Shown: positions 6,779-13,604 of the stretch, piece after piece | How positions within the stretch are numbered: position 1 is the first letter of the stretch | How the letters are laid out: every line of letters starts with the position of its first letter | Assembly: GCA_964600615.1 (NCBI GenBank) | Contig: CAZRJK010000023.1 | Span: forward strand, 1-14,184 | Length of the DNA stretch: 14,184 nt | Direction: 5' to 3' | Source of the DNA: RUG11198 sp964600615 | GTDB lineage: Bacteria; Bacillota_I; Bacilli_A; RF39; UBA660 | Position numbers and translations under genes: made by a program | The notes under the pieces: generated by a model | What the model was told of the DNA's origin: nothing | Seen by the model: the letters and a program-made list of their open reading frames with translations, nothing else | The model's database searches: none

Positions 6779-7360
6779 CTAATTTTTTATATTGTTTCTA
6801 GAGAATTCTATATCAATAAATTTTCTACTTGCTAAAAAATCACACATATGAACAAATCTTTGTTCTGCTGTTCTAGGTTTAGGTAATACTTCTTTTTTGG
6901 CATAACTATCATATGTCCATTCTCCCATATGTGATTCTATCATAGAACATAATTTTCTTATGTCATCTATATCCATATTTAATTTATCTTGATTTTCCAT
7001 TATATATTTGGATATTAATAATGGATGATCAAATTTTGTATATTTGTCGTGTTCTAGACCACTTTTTAAACCATCGTGTAGTATTAAAGCCATGATGATT
7101 AAGTCTTTGTCTCTATCAGTAAATTTACAGCCTATGGTATTGTTATTTAATAATTCATAAGCAAATCTTACTGCTACTTTGGTATGTCTTACTAGGCCTC
7201 CTTCACCTAAGGCAAATTTAGGATGATATTTTCCTGTAGATGAAGCTGGTATTTCAAAGAAATAATCTGGTAATAGCTTTATTAATGTTTTTAAATCTTT
7301 TACTAAACTAGGATCTTTTATATAACCAATTTCCTTTTTAAAATTACTTGTTTTTTCCAT
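6779..7360 (-). CDS. HD-domain hydrolase
   Basis: A 193-residue soluble protein with a complete HD metal-binding set: His59 (LVRHTK), His95-Asp96 (LHDG), His112 (FDHP), His144 (ESHMGEW) and Asp174 (CDFLAS). HD proteins are metal-dependent phosphohydrolases or phosphodiesterases acting on nucleotides or nucleic acids. The layout, with PRTAEQRFVHMCDFLASRK near the end, resembles stand-alone HD proteins related to the YhaM C-terminal region, but no substrate can be assigned. It starts 7 bases after the mscS-like stop, with AGGTGG just upstream, so it is the second gene of an operon with the channel. No signal or membrane segment. Confidence 0.85.
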   Translation of the reverse strand: MEKTSNFKKEIGYIKDPSLVKDLKTLIKLLPDYFFEIPASSTGKYHPKFALGEGGLVRHTKVAVRFAYELLNNNTIGCKFTDRDKDLIIMALILHDGLKSGLEHDKYTKFDHPLLISKYIMENQDKLNMDIDDIRKLCSMIESHMGEWTYDSYAKKEVLPKPRTAEQRFVHMCDFLASRKFIDIEFSRNNIKN

Positions 7361-7367
7361 AACCCAC

Positions 7368-8186
7368 CTACTTATCTATATGTACATCTATTTGATTATA
7401 GGGTATTACTATTTTGTTTTCATCAAATGATATTTTTATTTTTCTTAATAATAATCTTTTTATTGTATATTGTGTATTTGGTTCACATATTACTTCAAGG
7501 GCATAATCTATGTTGCTTGCTGCAAAATTATCGACACCTAAGAGATTAGCGGATATTACATCTTTTTCTTTTTTTATGTCATCTAAAATGCTTTGTAATA
7601 CTTTTTCAACTTTTTCTATTTTTTCATCATAACTAAATGGTATTTTTAAATATAGTTTAGGATTGCTTAAATTATAATTTATTACTTTAGTTAAAGTAGA
7701 ATTTGCTAGAATCATTACTTCTCCAGTATTAGCTTTTATTTTAGTTGTTTTTAACCCCATAGATATTACTTCACCTTTAAAGTTATCTACTGTTATCCAA
7801 TCTCCTACGGCATAAGCATTATCAAAGACAATAAATATTCCGGCTAGAAAATCTTTTATTATATCTTGAAAGGCTAAACCTATTACAACACTTGCTATTC
7901 CTAATGATGCTAAGATGCTATTTGTATTTACTTTATAGACATTTAAGATATTTATTATTACTATTATTGCTATTATATATTTTATTATATTGTTTATTAA
8001 TCCAATAACAGTTTTTTTTCTTTTGGTATTACTTTTAGATATTATTTTATTACTTACTTTTTCATTAATAATATTTACTTTTACTATAGTATAGGAAATT
8101 ATATAATAGACTATTATTCCAATACCAATATATAATAATGGTAAATAAAATTTTTCACTTGTTATTATCTTGTTTATTTGATCCAT
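7368..8186 (-). CDS. MscS-family small-conductance mechanosensitive channel
   Basis: A 272-residue protein, close to the size of B. subtilis YkuT. Membrane segments lie at about 14-34 and 62-82, with the pore-lining TM3 at about 91-121 (SLGIASVVIGLAFQDIIKDFLAGIFIVFDN region). Its small-residue Gly/Ala pattern and AFQD...FLAG motif are diagnostic of MscS. The beta domain follows (GDWITVDNFKGEVISMGLKTTKI), then the alpha/beta cytoplasmic cage. In the family it opens on membrane tension and releases solutes on hypo-osmotic shock. GGAGG lies 8-9 bases before the ATG. First gene of a two-gene unit with the HD protein. Confidence 0.93.
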   Translation of the reverse strand: MDQINKIITSEKFYLPLLYIGIGIIVYYIISYTIVKVNIINEKVSNKIISKSNTKRKKTVIGLINNIIKYIIAIIVIINILNVYKVNTNSILASLGIASVVIGLAFQDIIKDFLAGIFIVFDNAYAVGDWITVDNFKGEVISMGLKTTKIKANTGEVMILANSTLTKVINYNLSNPKLYLKIPFSYDEKIEKVEKVLQSILDDIKKEKDVISANLLGVDNFAASNIDYALEVICEPNTQYTIKRLLLRKIKISFDENKIVIPYNQIDVHIDK

Positions 8187-8210
8187 ATATAATCCTCCAT
8201 TACTTATTTT

Positions 8211-8240
8211 AGTTTAGCATACTTCTATTTTTAAAGTAAA
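8211..8240 (-). promoter_or_regulatory. Promoter of the mscS-like/HD operon
   Basis: On the minus strand, TTTACT (8235-8240), an 18-base spacer and TAAACT (8211-8216) with an upstream TG (TATGCTAAACT). Spacer length and the TGCTAAA core resemble the adhesin promoter at 1123-1152. Confidence 0.45.
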
Positions 8241-8251
8241 TAGATTTAACT

Positions 8252-10063
8252 CTAGGATAAGGAAATTCTAAAACCAATGTCATCGTGTTTATCACCGTCT
8301 TGGCTTTCATAATTAAATATCCCTGTTTGTCCGCCTCTTACAAACCAAGCATTATCTTTATTTATAAATATTACTTCTTTATTTCCTTTATTGTTCCAAG
8401 TTGTTATTTTATTGTCAACACTGATTGTAACTTCTCCTGTTGCGTCACCTAGTCTTGATCTGTTGGTTGCACTGTTATCATTTGTTGTTTCTCCGTAGGC
8501 ATAAATATCGTAGTATTTAGTTGCTAGATTATTAATGTTATTCCAGTTTTCTCCAGCTTTTTGAGAATTAATTGTTAATTCAGGTGTTTGCATATTTGCC
8601 ATAACATACTCTGATAATCTTCCTCTTAAATCATAAATCCCATAAATATTATTGGTGCTACTAGATATTTTTTTTGTATCTTTTTCTTGTGATTTGTTCT
8701 TATCTATTATTTTGTAGCCATCATAAGAATAACTACCATCTTCACTGGTTGTTTCATCTTGCCAATTTTCTGCTATTCTACCAGTTATTCCTAGAGTTGA
8801 ATTATTAGAACTTACTTTTTCACAGGTATCTTCAGTACATAACCCATAAATACTATGAGTTAGGTAATTTATCGCACCCCATTCTGTATTTTTAAGTAAG
8901 TGCGCATCTAGATTTGAATTTATTTTATAATGATTTATTTTTTTTGCTGTTGTAAAGGCAGTTGATATATTTATATTTCTTAAAGCTAATGCGTCTGGTA
9001 AAATTGTTGGTTCATTTATTGTGCCTGTTGTTGTATATTTACCTACCCAAAAGCCAGTTAATTCTGAATCGCCATAAGAAAATGCTGGGTGAGTATACCA
9101 TAGTTCATCATTATTAGTTGTTGTACAATTATCTTTTTTGCTATCATCGTTATTAGGGTTATAGGAACAATTTAGATTTCCGGTACTTTCGACTCCAGTT
9201 TCAAATTTTATTTGTATTCCCTTGCTGTATGCATCATATAGATAATTATCACTTATATTTCTTTCAATATTCCATATTTTATATTTATATCTTGGAATCC
9301 AAACAAAATAGCTTAATATATCAGTTTCTTTTATTAAAGTTCCAACTTGGGAATTTAAATAATTATTTCTAGTATTATCTTTTACAATTACAGCATTAGC
9401 CCATTCTTTATTACTATAATCATACCATTTGTATTTTGAATTATTATTTGATTCATCAGCTTTGTGCCATTTAGCTGTTTCTTGATTATAATAAACGGGA
9501 ATTAAATTGTTATCTAATTCTGGGGAATTAGCCTTGCTTTTATCTAAATTTATTATTTCTTGGGTCACTCTTGTTCCACTTTGTTTTAGATTTCCTCCTT
9601 TAGTGGTCCCAGAATTTATTCCTAATTTTACTTTAATTATTTTATCTTTGTTATTTATTATCTTTAATGATACTACTATTGTTTCATTATCTTTTATTGT
9701 TCCTTCAGGCTTAGCAGTTGTTTCTTTTAAAAATCCAACCGTTACATTTTCGTCAGTATCATTTAAATTATAATATAGGGCATATGATAATTCTATTCCT
9801 TTGTCATTTTTTAGGGAGATATCAATATATTTGCTATCATTAGCATCTATGGCAATTTCATTCTCTTTATTATCTCCTATTACAAAGGTATATGTTTTAG
9901 TATTATTGCTATAGCTTATTCCTGCGCTTTGAGTAAATAATGAATATGTTTGATATATTCCCATAATTATTAATAATATTGCTACTATTAATATTAAACT
10001 ATATTTCCCTTTACCTATTTTTTCAGAAAAATTATTTATTTTATCAATAATTTTGTTTATCAT
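8252..10063 (-). CDS. Membrane-anchored surface protein with C-terminal FGE-sulfatase/C-type-lectin-like domain
   Basis: 603 residues. A single N-terminal membrane segment (about 21-37, with short cytoplasmic Lys-rich head) is followed by YSLFTQSAG and a beta-rich domain (about 55-160). The long extracellular part contains FVWIPRYKYKIWN (253-265), TGFWVGKYTTTGT (336-348), HLLKNTEWGAINYLTHSIYG (388-407), NIYGIYDLRGRLSEYVMANM (472-491) and the terminal FVRGG...GFRISLS (574-603). The EW, GxxYDxxG..EYV and RGG...GFR landmarks are those of the formylglycine-generating-enzyme-like C-type-lectin fold, here probably non-catalytic and used for binding. Two close Cys pairs (299/313 and 409/414) could be disulfides. 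AAAGGGTG precedes the ATG. Start coincides with the membrane anchor. Function unknown; surface adhesion is an inference. Confidence 0.75.
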   Translation of the reverse strand: MINKIIDKINNFSEKIGKGKYSLILIVAILLIIMGIYQTYSLFTQSAGISYSNNTKTYTFVIGDNKENEIAIDANDSKYIDISLKNDKGIELSYALYYNLNDTDENVTVGFLKETTAKPEGTIKDNETIVVSLKIINNKDKIIKVKLGINSGTTKGGNLKQSGTRVTQEIINLDKSKANSPELDNNLIPVYYNQETAKWHKADESNNNSKYKWYDYSNKEWANAVIVKDNTRNNYLNSQVGTLIKETDILSYFVWIPRYKYKIWNIERNISDNYLYDAYSKGIQIKFETGVESTGNLNCSYNPNNDDSKKDNCTTTNNDELWYTHPAFSYGDSELTGFWVGKYTTTGTINEPTILPDALALRNINISTAFTTAKKINHYKINSNLDAHLLKNTEWGAINYLTHSIYGLCTEDTCEKVSSNNSTLGITGRIAENWQDETTSEDGSYSYDGYKIIDKNKSQEKDTKKISSSTNNIYGIYDLRGRLSEYVMANMQTPELTINSQKAGENWNNINNLATKYYDIYAYGETTNDNSATNRSRLGDATGEVTISVDNKITTWNNKGNKEVIFINKDNAWFVRGGQTGIFNYESQDGDKHDDIGFRISLS

Positions 10064-10087
10064 ATTATCACCCTTTTATTATAAATA

Positions 10088-10116
10088 ATTATAACAAAAA
10101 AGAACTATTATTTCAA
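10088..10116 (-). promoter_or_regulatory. Promoter of the lectin-fold protein, embedded in the upstream terminator
   Basis: On the minus strand, TTGAAA (10111-10116), a 17-base spacer and TATAAT (10088-10093) with TG one base further up (TGTTATAAT). The -35 lies in the loop and descending arm of the ytxH terminator, and its T-run forms part of the spacer. This is the best sigma-A-type match in the window. Confidence 0.7.
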
Positions 10117-10122
10117 TAGTTC
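10096..10122 (-). terminator. Terminator of the lipoprotein-ytxGH operon
   Basis: GAACTATT / AATAGTTC (10102-10109 and 10115-10122), an 8-bp stem with a 5-base loop, followed on the minus strand by TTTTTT (10096-10101). It directly abuts the ytxH stop codon. Confidence 0.85.
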
Positions 10123-10530
10123 CTATTTAGTTTCTTCTAATTTATTTAGTATTTTTTTAGTTATTGATATTGCTTGTGTTCTGATGTTTTCTGATGTTTC
10201 TTCTAGGATAGGTGTTCCCTTTTCTTTAGCTAGCGCTACTAATTCATCAGCTTTTTTTCTTAATTCTTTTCCTTTTTCTCTAGCTATCTTTTCTACTTTT
10301 TCTTTGTCTAGGTCTTCTAATTCGTTTCTTAAATCTTCTACTTTGTTTAAAAACTCATCTTTTACTTCATTTACATCTATGTCTTTTAGCTTCTCTACAA
10401 ATTTATCTATTTGCTTTTTTAATTCTTTTCTGTTTTCTTCGCCACTTTTTGGTGATAATAAGAATCCTGCTCCTACACCCAATCCTAATCCTACTAATAG
10501 ACCGCCTAAGCCTTTTCCTCTTCTACTCAT
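10123..10530 (-). CDS. ytxH: YtxH-family protein
   Basis: 135 residues with the YtxH hallmark N terminus, a short Gly-rich membrane helix (GLGGLLVGLGLGVGAGFLLSPKSGEENRKEL, about 7-37, including the SPKSG turn). A long Lys/Glu-rich amphipathic or coiled-coil helix follows to the C terminus. YtxH proteins are small and membrane-associated; in B. subtilis ytxG-ytxH-ytxJ is a stress-linked operon of unclear mechanism. GAGGA lies about 7 bases before the ATG. The start overlaps the end of the ytxG-like gene by 8 bases, indicating coupling. Last gene before a strong terminator. Confidence 0.85.
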   Translation of the reverse strand: MSRRGKGLGGLLVGLGLGVGAGFLLSPKSGEENRKELKKQIDKFVEKLKDIDVNEVKDEFLNKVEDLRNELEDLDKEKVEKIAREKGKELRKKADELVALAKEKGTPILEETSENIRTQAISITKKILNKLEETK

Positions 10531-10813
10531 CTATATCCTCTTCCTTTCTTTTATCTTTTACAAATAGTTTTTTTAATATATTAGATATACTATCAACTAT
10601 TTTATCACTTACTAAAGCCAAATTATCTGTTACTACATCAACAATACCTAACATTTTGTTTACTTTGTCTACTTTTTCTTCTACTTGACCAATTATGTTA
10701 TCTACTTTATTAATAGTATTTATTAGTTTAATTCCTAATATTATCAATACTACTAATAATATTGCACCAAGAATATAAAGTATCATTAATAGAAAACTGT
10801 TAATATCTATCAC
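10523..10813 (-). CDS. ytxG: DUF948/YtxG-like small membrane protein
   Basis: About 96 residues: one N-terminal membrane helix (LLMILYILGAILLVVLIILGIKL) followed by repeated short heptad-like helices (INKVDNIIGQVEEKVDKVNK). This is the pattern of DUF948 proteins such as YtxG. Placement directly before ytxH supports the assignment. The start is taken as GTG at 10813, with AAAGGG about 9 bases upstream. The ATG at 10822 lies directly against that site and overlaps the preceding stop codon; an ATG at 10846 is within the upstream gene. The Lys/Glu-rich tail is probably cytoplasmic. Molecular function unknown. Confidence 0.7.
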   Translation of the reverse strand: MIDINSFLLMILYILGAILLVVLIILGIKLINTINKVDNIIGQVEEKVDKVNKMLGIVDVVTDNLALVSDKIVDSISNILKKLFVKDKRKEEDIDE

Positions 10814-10814
10814 A

Positions 10815-11942
10815 CTAATCATCCCTTTCTTCGTACATTGAATCAATTAAGTTAAACAAATCATCTGTTAATTCTAAATCTTTTTCTTTTTTCTTTGGTT
10901 CTTCTTCTATTTCTTCATCGCCCATACTCTTTTTAATTGTTGATAATATATTAATGCTACTTTTTACTGGTGGGATATCGTTTTTTTTCTTTGATTTTGG
11001 TTGTTCTTCTTCAATATGATTTATTATTTTTACGTCATCTTCTTTTGCTTCTTCTAAATATGTTGGATCAATATCTTGCTTTTTTTCGTATGCTAATCCA
11101 TAATCAAAGTAATTTTCTGCTGCCTCATCTAATGTTATATCTTCTTCTTTTTCACATAAGGCTTCATACATCATATTATCATCTGTTTTTTTGCTTTTTT
11201 TACACTCTTTAGCTTTTTTTAAATATTCGCAATTTTCACACATTAAATTTTCTTTTATATCTTCTTCTAAGGTTGGCTTTGTTTCATAGGCTTTTTTTCT
11301 AACACTATCAAAATCTATTGTTTGTGATCTACGTCCTATTTGGTAACTGTCACCTTGTCTAGTTGCTACTTCACTTGGAATATAGTTTTTATCTAATACC
11401 CCAAAAATTGGCGATATAATCGGAGATGCTTTAAATCTTTTAGGTTCTTCAACTGGTTCTATTTTATCTTTATATAATTTTGATACTTTTGTTTCTGGCT
11501 TTTTTGGTTCTTCTTTTTCTACAATTTTAATATGATTTATAGGTTGAATTTCTTCTTCTGGTTCTTCATGTTTTATATGTCGGCTTGCTCTTGTTGGCTC
11601 TATAAAATCACTTTCCTCAAATACAGGGAATTTAAAACTAGTTTCTTTTTCTTCTGATAAATCGGCATCCATTGGTTTAAATTCTTCATTTACTGGTTTT
11701 TCTTTCTTTTCTTCTTTTGGCTCTTCAACTTTTTTCTTTTCTTTTGATTTTTTTTCTTTCTTTTCTTTTTCTTTTTTCTCTTTTTCTTCTTTTTCTATTT
11801 TTTCACGCATAAAAGTTGGTAGTTTATGTTCTTTTGTTTTTTCTACTTCCTTTTTTACTTCTTTTATTTTTACAGGTTCATCTTCTTCTTCAATTATTTC
11901 TTCATCAGTAAATAAATTTTTAAATTTTTCCATTAGTCCCAT
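10815..11942 (-). CDS. 375-residue highly charged, largely disordered protein of unknown function
   Basis: I do not recognise a family with confidence. The N terminus MGLMEKFKNLFTDEE is a short amphipathic helix followed by acids, reminiscent of the membrane-targeting head of SepF, but no SepF core follows. Residues about 25-100 are an extreme Lys/Glu tract. A less charged island at 169-187 reads RFKASPIISPIFGVLDKNY. A Cys cluster occurs at 235, 238, 247 and 263 (CENC, then KEC and LC), possibly metal binding. The INHI motif occurs twice (135-138 and 308-311). The C terminus ends in an acidic helix (DDLFNLIDSMYEE). AGAGGTG lies 8 bases before the ATG. It follows the lipoprotein gene by 23 bases and abuts ytxG. 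No signal or membrane helix, so cytoplasmic, perhaps a membrane-peripheral scaffold. Confidence 0.8.
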   Translation of the reverse strand: MGLMEKFKNLFTDEEIIEEEDEPVKIKEVKKEVEKTKEHKLPTFMREKIEKEEKEKKEKEKKEKKSKEKKKVEEPKEEKKEKPVNEEFKPMDADLSEEKETSFKFPVFEESDFIEPTRASRHIKHEEPEEEIQPINHIKIVEKEEPKKPETKVSKLYKDKIEPVEEPKRFKASPIISPIFGVLDKNYIPSEVATRQGDSYQIGRRSQTIDFDSVRKKAYETKPTLEEDIKENLMCENCEYLKKAKECKKSKKTDDNMMYEALCEKEEDITLDEAAENYFDYGLAYEKKQDIDPTYLEEAKEDDVKIINHIEEEQPKSKKKNDIPPVKSSINILSTIKKSMGDEEIEEEPKKKEKDLELTDDLFNLIDSMYEERDD

Positions 11943-11965
11943 TTAACAAGCACCTCTTTCTTCCA

Positions 11966-12616
11966 CTATTCATCTGGTAGTTGTTTGTCGGATTCTTCTT
12001 CCTCTTCGCTTTCTTGAACGTATTCTTCTAGGTATTCTCTAAATCTGTTACTAGCATCTTCTGGCTTTTCTAATTCATATGTTACTTCTCGATACGTTCC
12101 ATTATTTTCATCAATTATTCTTTTAATCATTTTTTTATTATAATCAATATTATTTAGTATTACAGTCCCTAATGATATTATTTTGTTTAAGTTGTCTTTA
12201 GTTGTATATGTTTCTATTTTTGAATAATTGTATACTATTTTTACTAAGTACTTATCTTCTACTTCAAGTACGTTTATATATCCTTTTTTGCCATTATAAC
12301 TTATTTTATTAAAATAATAGCTATTATTTCCTTCTTCATATGTTAATTTGTTTTTATAATAATAGCTTACTATATCTACGTATAAGTATACATAATCATT
12401 ATCTATTTTAAATTTTTGATTGTAATCATAATTTTTAATTAATTTTACTCCCTTGGGTATATAAAATTTATATCCTTGTGCTACTTCATTGGTTATTTTT
12501 TTTGTTGTTAAGCAGTTTACTATCATATCATTATAATTGTTATCATCTTTTTCTATTCTAGTACATCCAGTAGAGAGTATAACTAATAACATAACTAATA
12601 CTATCTTTTTATGCAT
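11966..12616 (-). CDS. Putative lipoprotein of unknown function
   Basis: 216 residues with a lipoprotein signal peptide: MHKK, hydrophobic stretch, lipobox LSTGC with Cys18 as the lipidated residue. The mature part is Tyr/Lys/Asn-rich and predicted beta-containing (YVYLYVDIVSYYYKN, SYYFNKISYNGKKGYINVLE, YLVKIVYNYSKIETYTTKDN). It ends in an acidic tail (EEYVQESEEEEESDKQ). No family recognised. TAGGTGG lies about 8 bases before the ATG. First gene of the operon that continues with the 375-residue protein, ytxG and ytxH; the shared transcript suggests an envelope-associated job. Confidence 0.82.
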   Translation of the reverse strand: MHKKIVLVMLLVILSTGCTRIEKDDNNYNDMIVNCLTTKKITNEVAQGYKFYIPKGVKLIKNYDYNQKFKIDNDYVYLYVDIVSYYYKNKLTYEEGNNSYYFNKISYNGKKGYINVLEVEDKYLVKIVYNYSKIETYTTKDNLNKIISLGTVILNNIDYNKKMIKRIIDENNGTYREVTYELEKPEDASNRFREYLEEYVQESEEEEESDKQLPDE

Positions 12617-12639
12617 AAATAGCCACCTACTCTTTTTAT

Positions 12640-12648
12640 ATTATAACA
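12640..12648 (-). promoter_or_regulatory. Promoter of the lipoprotein-ytxGH operon (extended -10)
   Basis: On the minus strand TGTTATAAT, an extended -10; the -35 region (12663-12668) is only TTTTAT. The 14 bases around this -10 (attataacaaaaaa, plus strand) are identical to those of the promoter at 10088. Confidence 0.5.
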
Positions 12649-12676
12649 AAAAAAATAACAAAATAAAATACTTTGA

Positions 12677-12705
12677 TTAAACTTTTTTTCGTTTTTTTAT
12701 ATAAT
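12677..12705 (+). promoter_or_regulatory. Promoter of the Gly/Tyr/Pro-rich small protein
   Basis: TTAAAC (12677-12682), 17 bases, TATAAT (12700-12705). The spacer is almost pure T, broken by a central CG. It is divergent from the lipoprotein promoter. No sigma-E, sigma-G or sigma-K pattern is evident. Confidence 0.5.
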
Positions 12706-12724
12706 AAATTGAAAGGAGATTATT

Positions 12725-12913
12725 ATGTATAATTCAAATTTTAAATATAGACCTTTACCAAATAATGATAGGTTTATAGGTGGAGGCTTTGCCGTTCCTT
12801 TCCTTCTTGGTGGTTTAACTGGTGGCCTTTTGGCTCCAGCTTTCTATCCTAGACCTTATTATTATCCTCCTAGACCTATTCCATATCCATATCAATATCC
12901 TATTTATTATTAA
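12725..12913 (+). CDS. Small Gly/Tyr/Pro-rich protein, unknown function
   Basis: 62 residues. AAAGGAGA lies 6-7 bases before the ATG, strongly supporting translation. A Gly-rich hydrophobic middle (FIGGGFAVPFLLGGLTGGLLAP, about 17-38) is followed by a tail of Tyr/Pro repeats (FYPRPYYYPPRPIPYPYQYPIYY). The composition resembles small structural or spore-coat proteins, but no family is recognised. It is convergent with the prepilin-like gene, and the two stop codons share bases at 12910-12913. No terminator is seen for either gene. Confidence 0.75.
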   Translation: MYNSNFKYRPLPNNDRFIGGGFAVPFLLGGLTGGLLAPAFYPRPYYYPPRPIPYPYQYPIYY

Positions 12914-13284
12914 TAACATTTATCTATAATGTTACTTGCTATAACGCCATTATATATAGTTGTTTCAATTGTTAAGCATTCACTTAAGTCTTTATTATCA
13001 ATTGGACTTTTTAAATTAACATAATATCCATTTTCTTTTAATACTTTCGCTTTAAACTTTGTTTTATTGTTATTCCACTTTAGACCACATTTTTCTGTTT
13101 TATTACATTCTTTTATATATATATCAGCGGATTGAGCAATATTTTGTTTCATTAAATCATATGATTCTTGTTTAGTTATGCTTAATGTTTTACCTATTTC
13201 TTTTGAAACCACAATTAAAGCTATGGATATTATTACTAATGCTGCTAATATTTCTGTTAGAGTAAAACCTTTGTTATTCATCAT
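12910..13284 (-). CDS. Type IV prepilin-like protein
   Basis: 124 residues with a textbook class III signal: short leader, Gly6, cleavage before Phe7, Glu at mature position 5 (KGFTLTEILAALVIISIALIVV), then the N-terminal pilin helix. The mature domain is small with Cys at about 59, 65, 103 and 123, which could form disulfides. Such proteins are processed by a prepilin peptidase and assemble into type IV pili, pseudopili or competence-type filaments; no assembly genes are in the window. Its ATG overlaps the rpoZ TGA stop (ATGATGA), and ribosome binding is weak, so translation is probably coupled to rpoZ. A second ATG three bases further in is equally possible. Confidence 0.88.
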   Translation of the reverse strand: MMNNKGFTLTEILAALVIISIALIVVSKEIGKTLSITKQESYDLMKQNIAQSADIYIKECNKTEKCGLKWNNNKTKFKAKVLKENGYYVNLKSPIDNKDLSECLTIETTIYNGVIASNIIDKCY

Positions 13285-13481
13285 TCTTTATTTATATGGA
13301 TTAAATTTTCGTATACTTCTTCTAGTGCTCTTCCAATTGGTTTTTCAGATTTATAATCTTTTAAGTCCATCTGATAATAATTAGTTTTATTCATTTCTTT
13401 ACTTCTATTAGCTACTATATATACTAAGGCATACTTAGAATCTACTATGCTTAATATTTTATCTATTGATGGATAAATCAT
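13281..13481 (-). CDS. rpoZ: DNA-directed RNA polymerase omega subunit
   Basis: 66 residues, normal for a Firmicutes omega. Diagnostic sequence: MIYPSIDKILSIVDSKYALVYIVANRSKEM at the N terminus and KPIGRALEEVYENLI near the end (family KPVGxALEEI). Omega binds the beta-prime C-terminal region and aids polymerase assembly. AGAGGAG lies about 9 bases before the ATG. It ends in TGA, overlapping the start of the prepilin gene. Unlike the common gmk-rpoZ arrangement, no guanylate kinase gene is adjacent; ftsZ lies upstream behind its own terminator. Confidence 0.92.
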   Translation of the reverse strand: MIYPSIDKILSIVDSKYALVYIVANRSKEMNKTNYYQMDLKDYKSEKPIGRALEEVYENLIHINKE

Positions 13482-13510
13482 CTTTTCACACTCCTCTTTA
13501 TTATATCTTT

Positions 13511-13539
13511 ACTATAATACAAGATAAAAAAAAAGACAA
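13511..13539 (-). promoter_or_regulatory. rpoZ promoter
   Basis: On the minus strand, TTGTCT (13534-13539), 17 bases, TATAGT (13511-13516). It lies between the ftsZ terminator and rpoZ, where a new promoter is expected. An overlapping TATTAT at shorter spacing is an alternative -10. Confidence 0.45.
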
Positions 13540-13572
13540 GTCATTTTACATTTTATTAGACAGTTTTGTTAT

Positions 13573-13604
13573 AAAAAAGAAAGATTATATTTAATCTTTC
13601 TTTT
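13573..13604 (-). terminator. ftsZ terminator
   Basis: AAAGAAAGATT (13576-13586) and AATCTTTCTTT (13593-13603) form an 11-bp stem with a 6-base loop, followed on the minus strand by TTTTTT (13573-13578). The stem touches the ftsZ stop codon. Confidence 0.85.

Noticed and set aside
8222..8245. TCTATTT / AAATAGA inverted repeat after the lectin-fold gene as a terminator
   Set aside because: The stem is only seven A/T-dominated pairs with no T-run, and it overlaps the mscS promoter.
8252..8460. A diversity-generating retroelement variable region
   Set aside because: The C-terminal lectin-like layout fits, but no template repeat, reverse transcriptase or accessory gene is in the window, so no such feature is annotated.
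10815..11942. Calling the 375-residue protein SepF
   Set aside because: Only the first 15 residues resemble the SepF membrane helix. The conserved SepF core is absent and the length is far greater.
13281..13283. Mycoplasma-type code with TGA as Trp
   Set aside because: Tryptophans throughout are TGG, no gene has internal TGA, and TGA ends rpoZ at the expected family length.
13565..13580. Plus-strand TTGTTATAAA resembling a -10 next to ftsZ
   Set aside because: It would only drive transcription antisense to ftsZ, has no plausible gene downstream, and is the T-run side of the ftsZ terminator.
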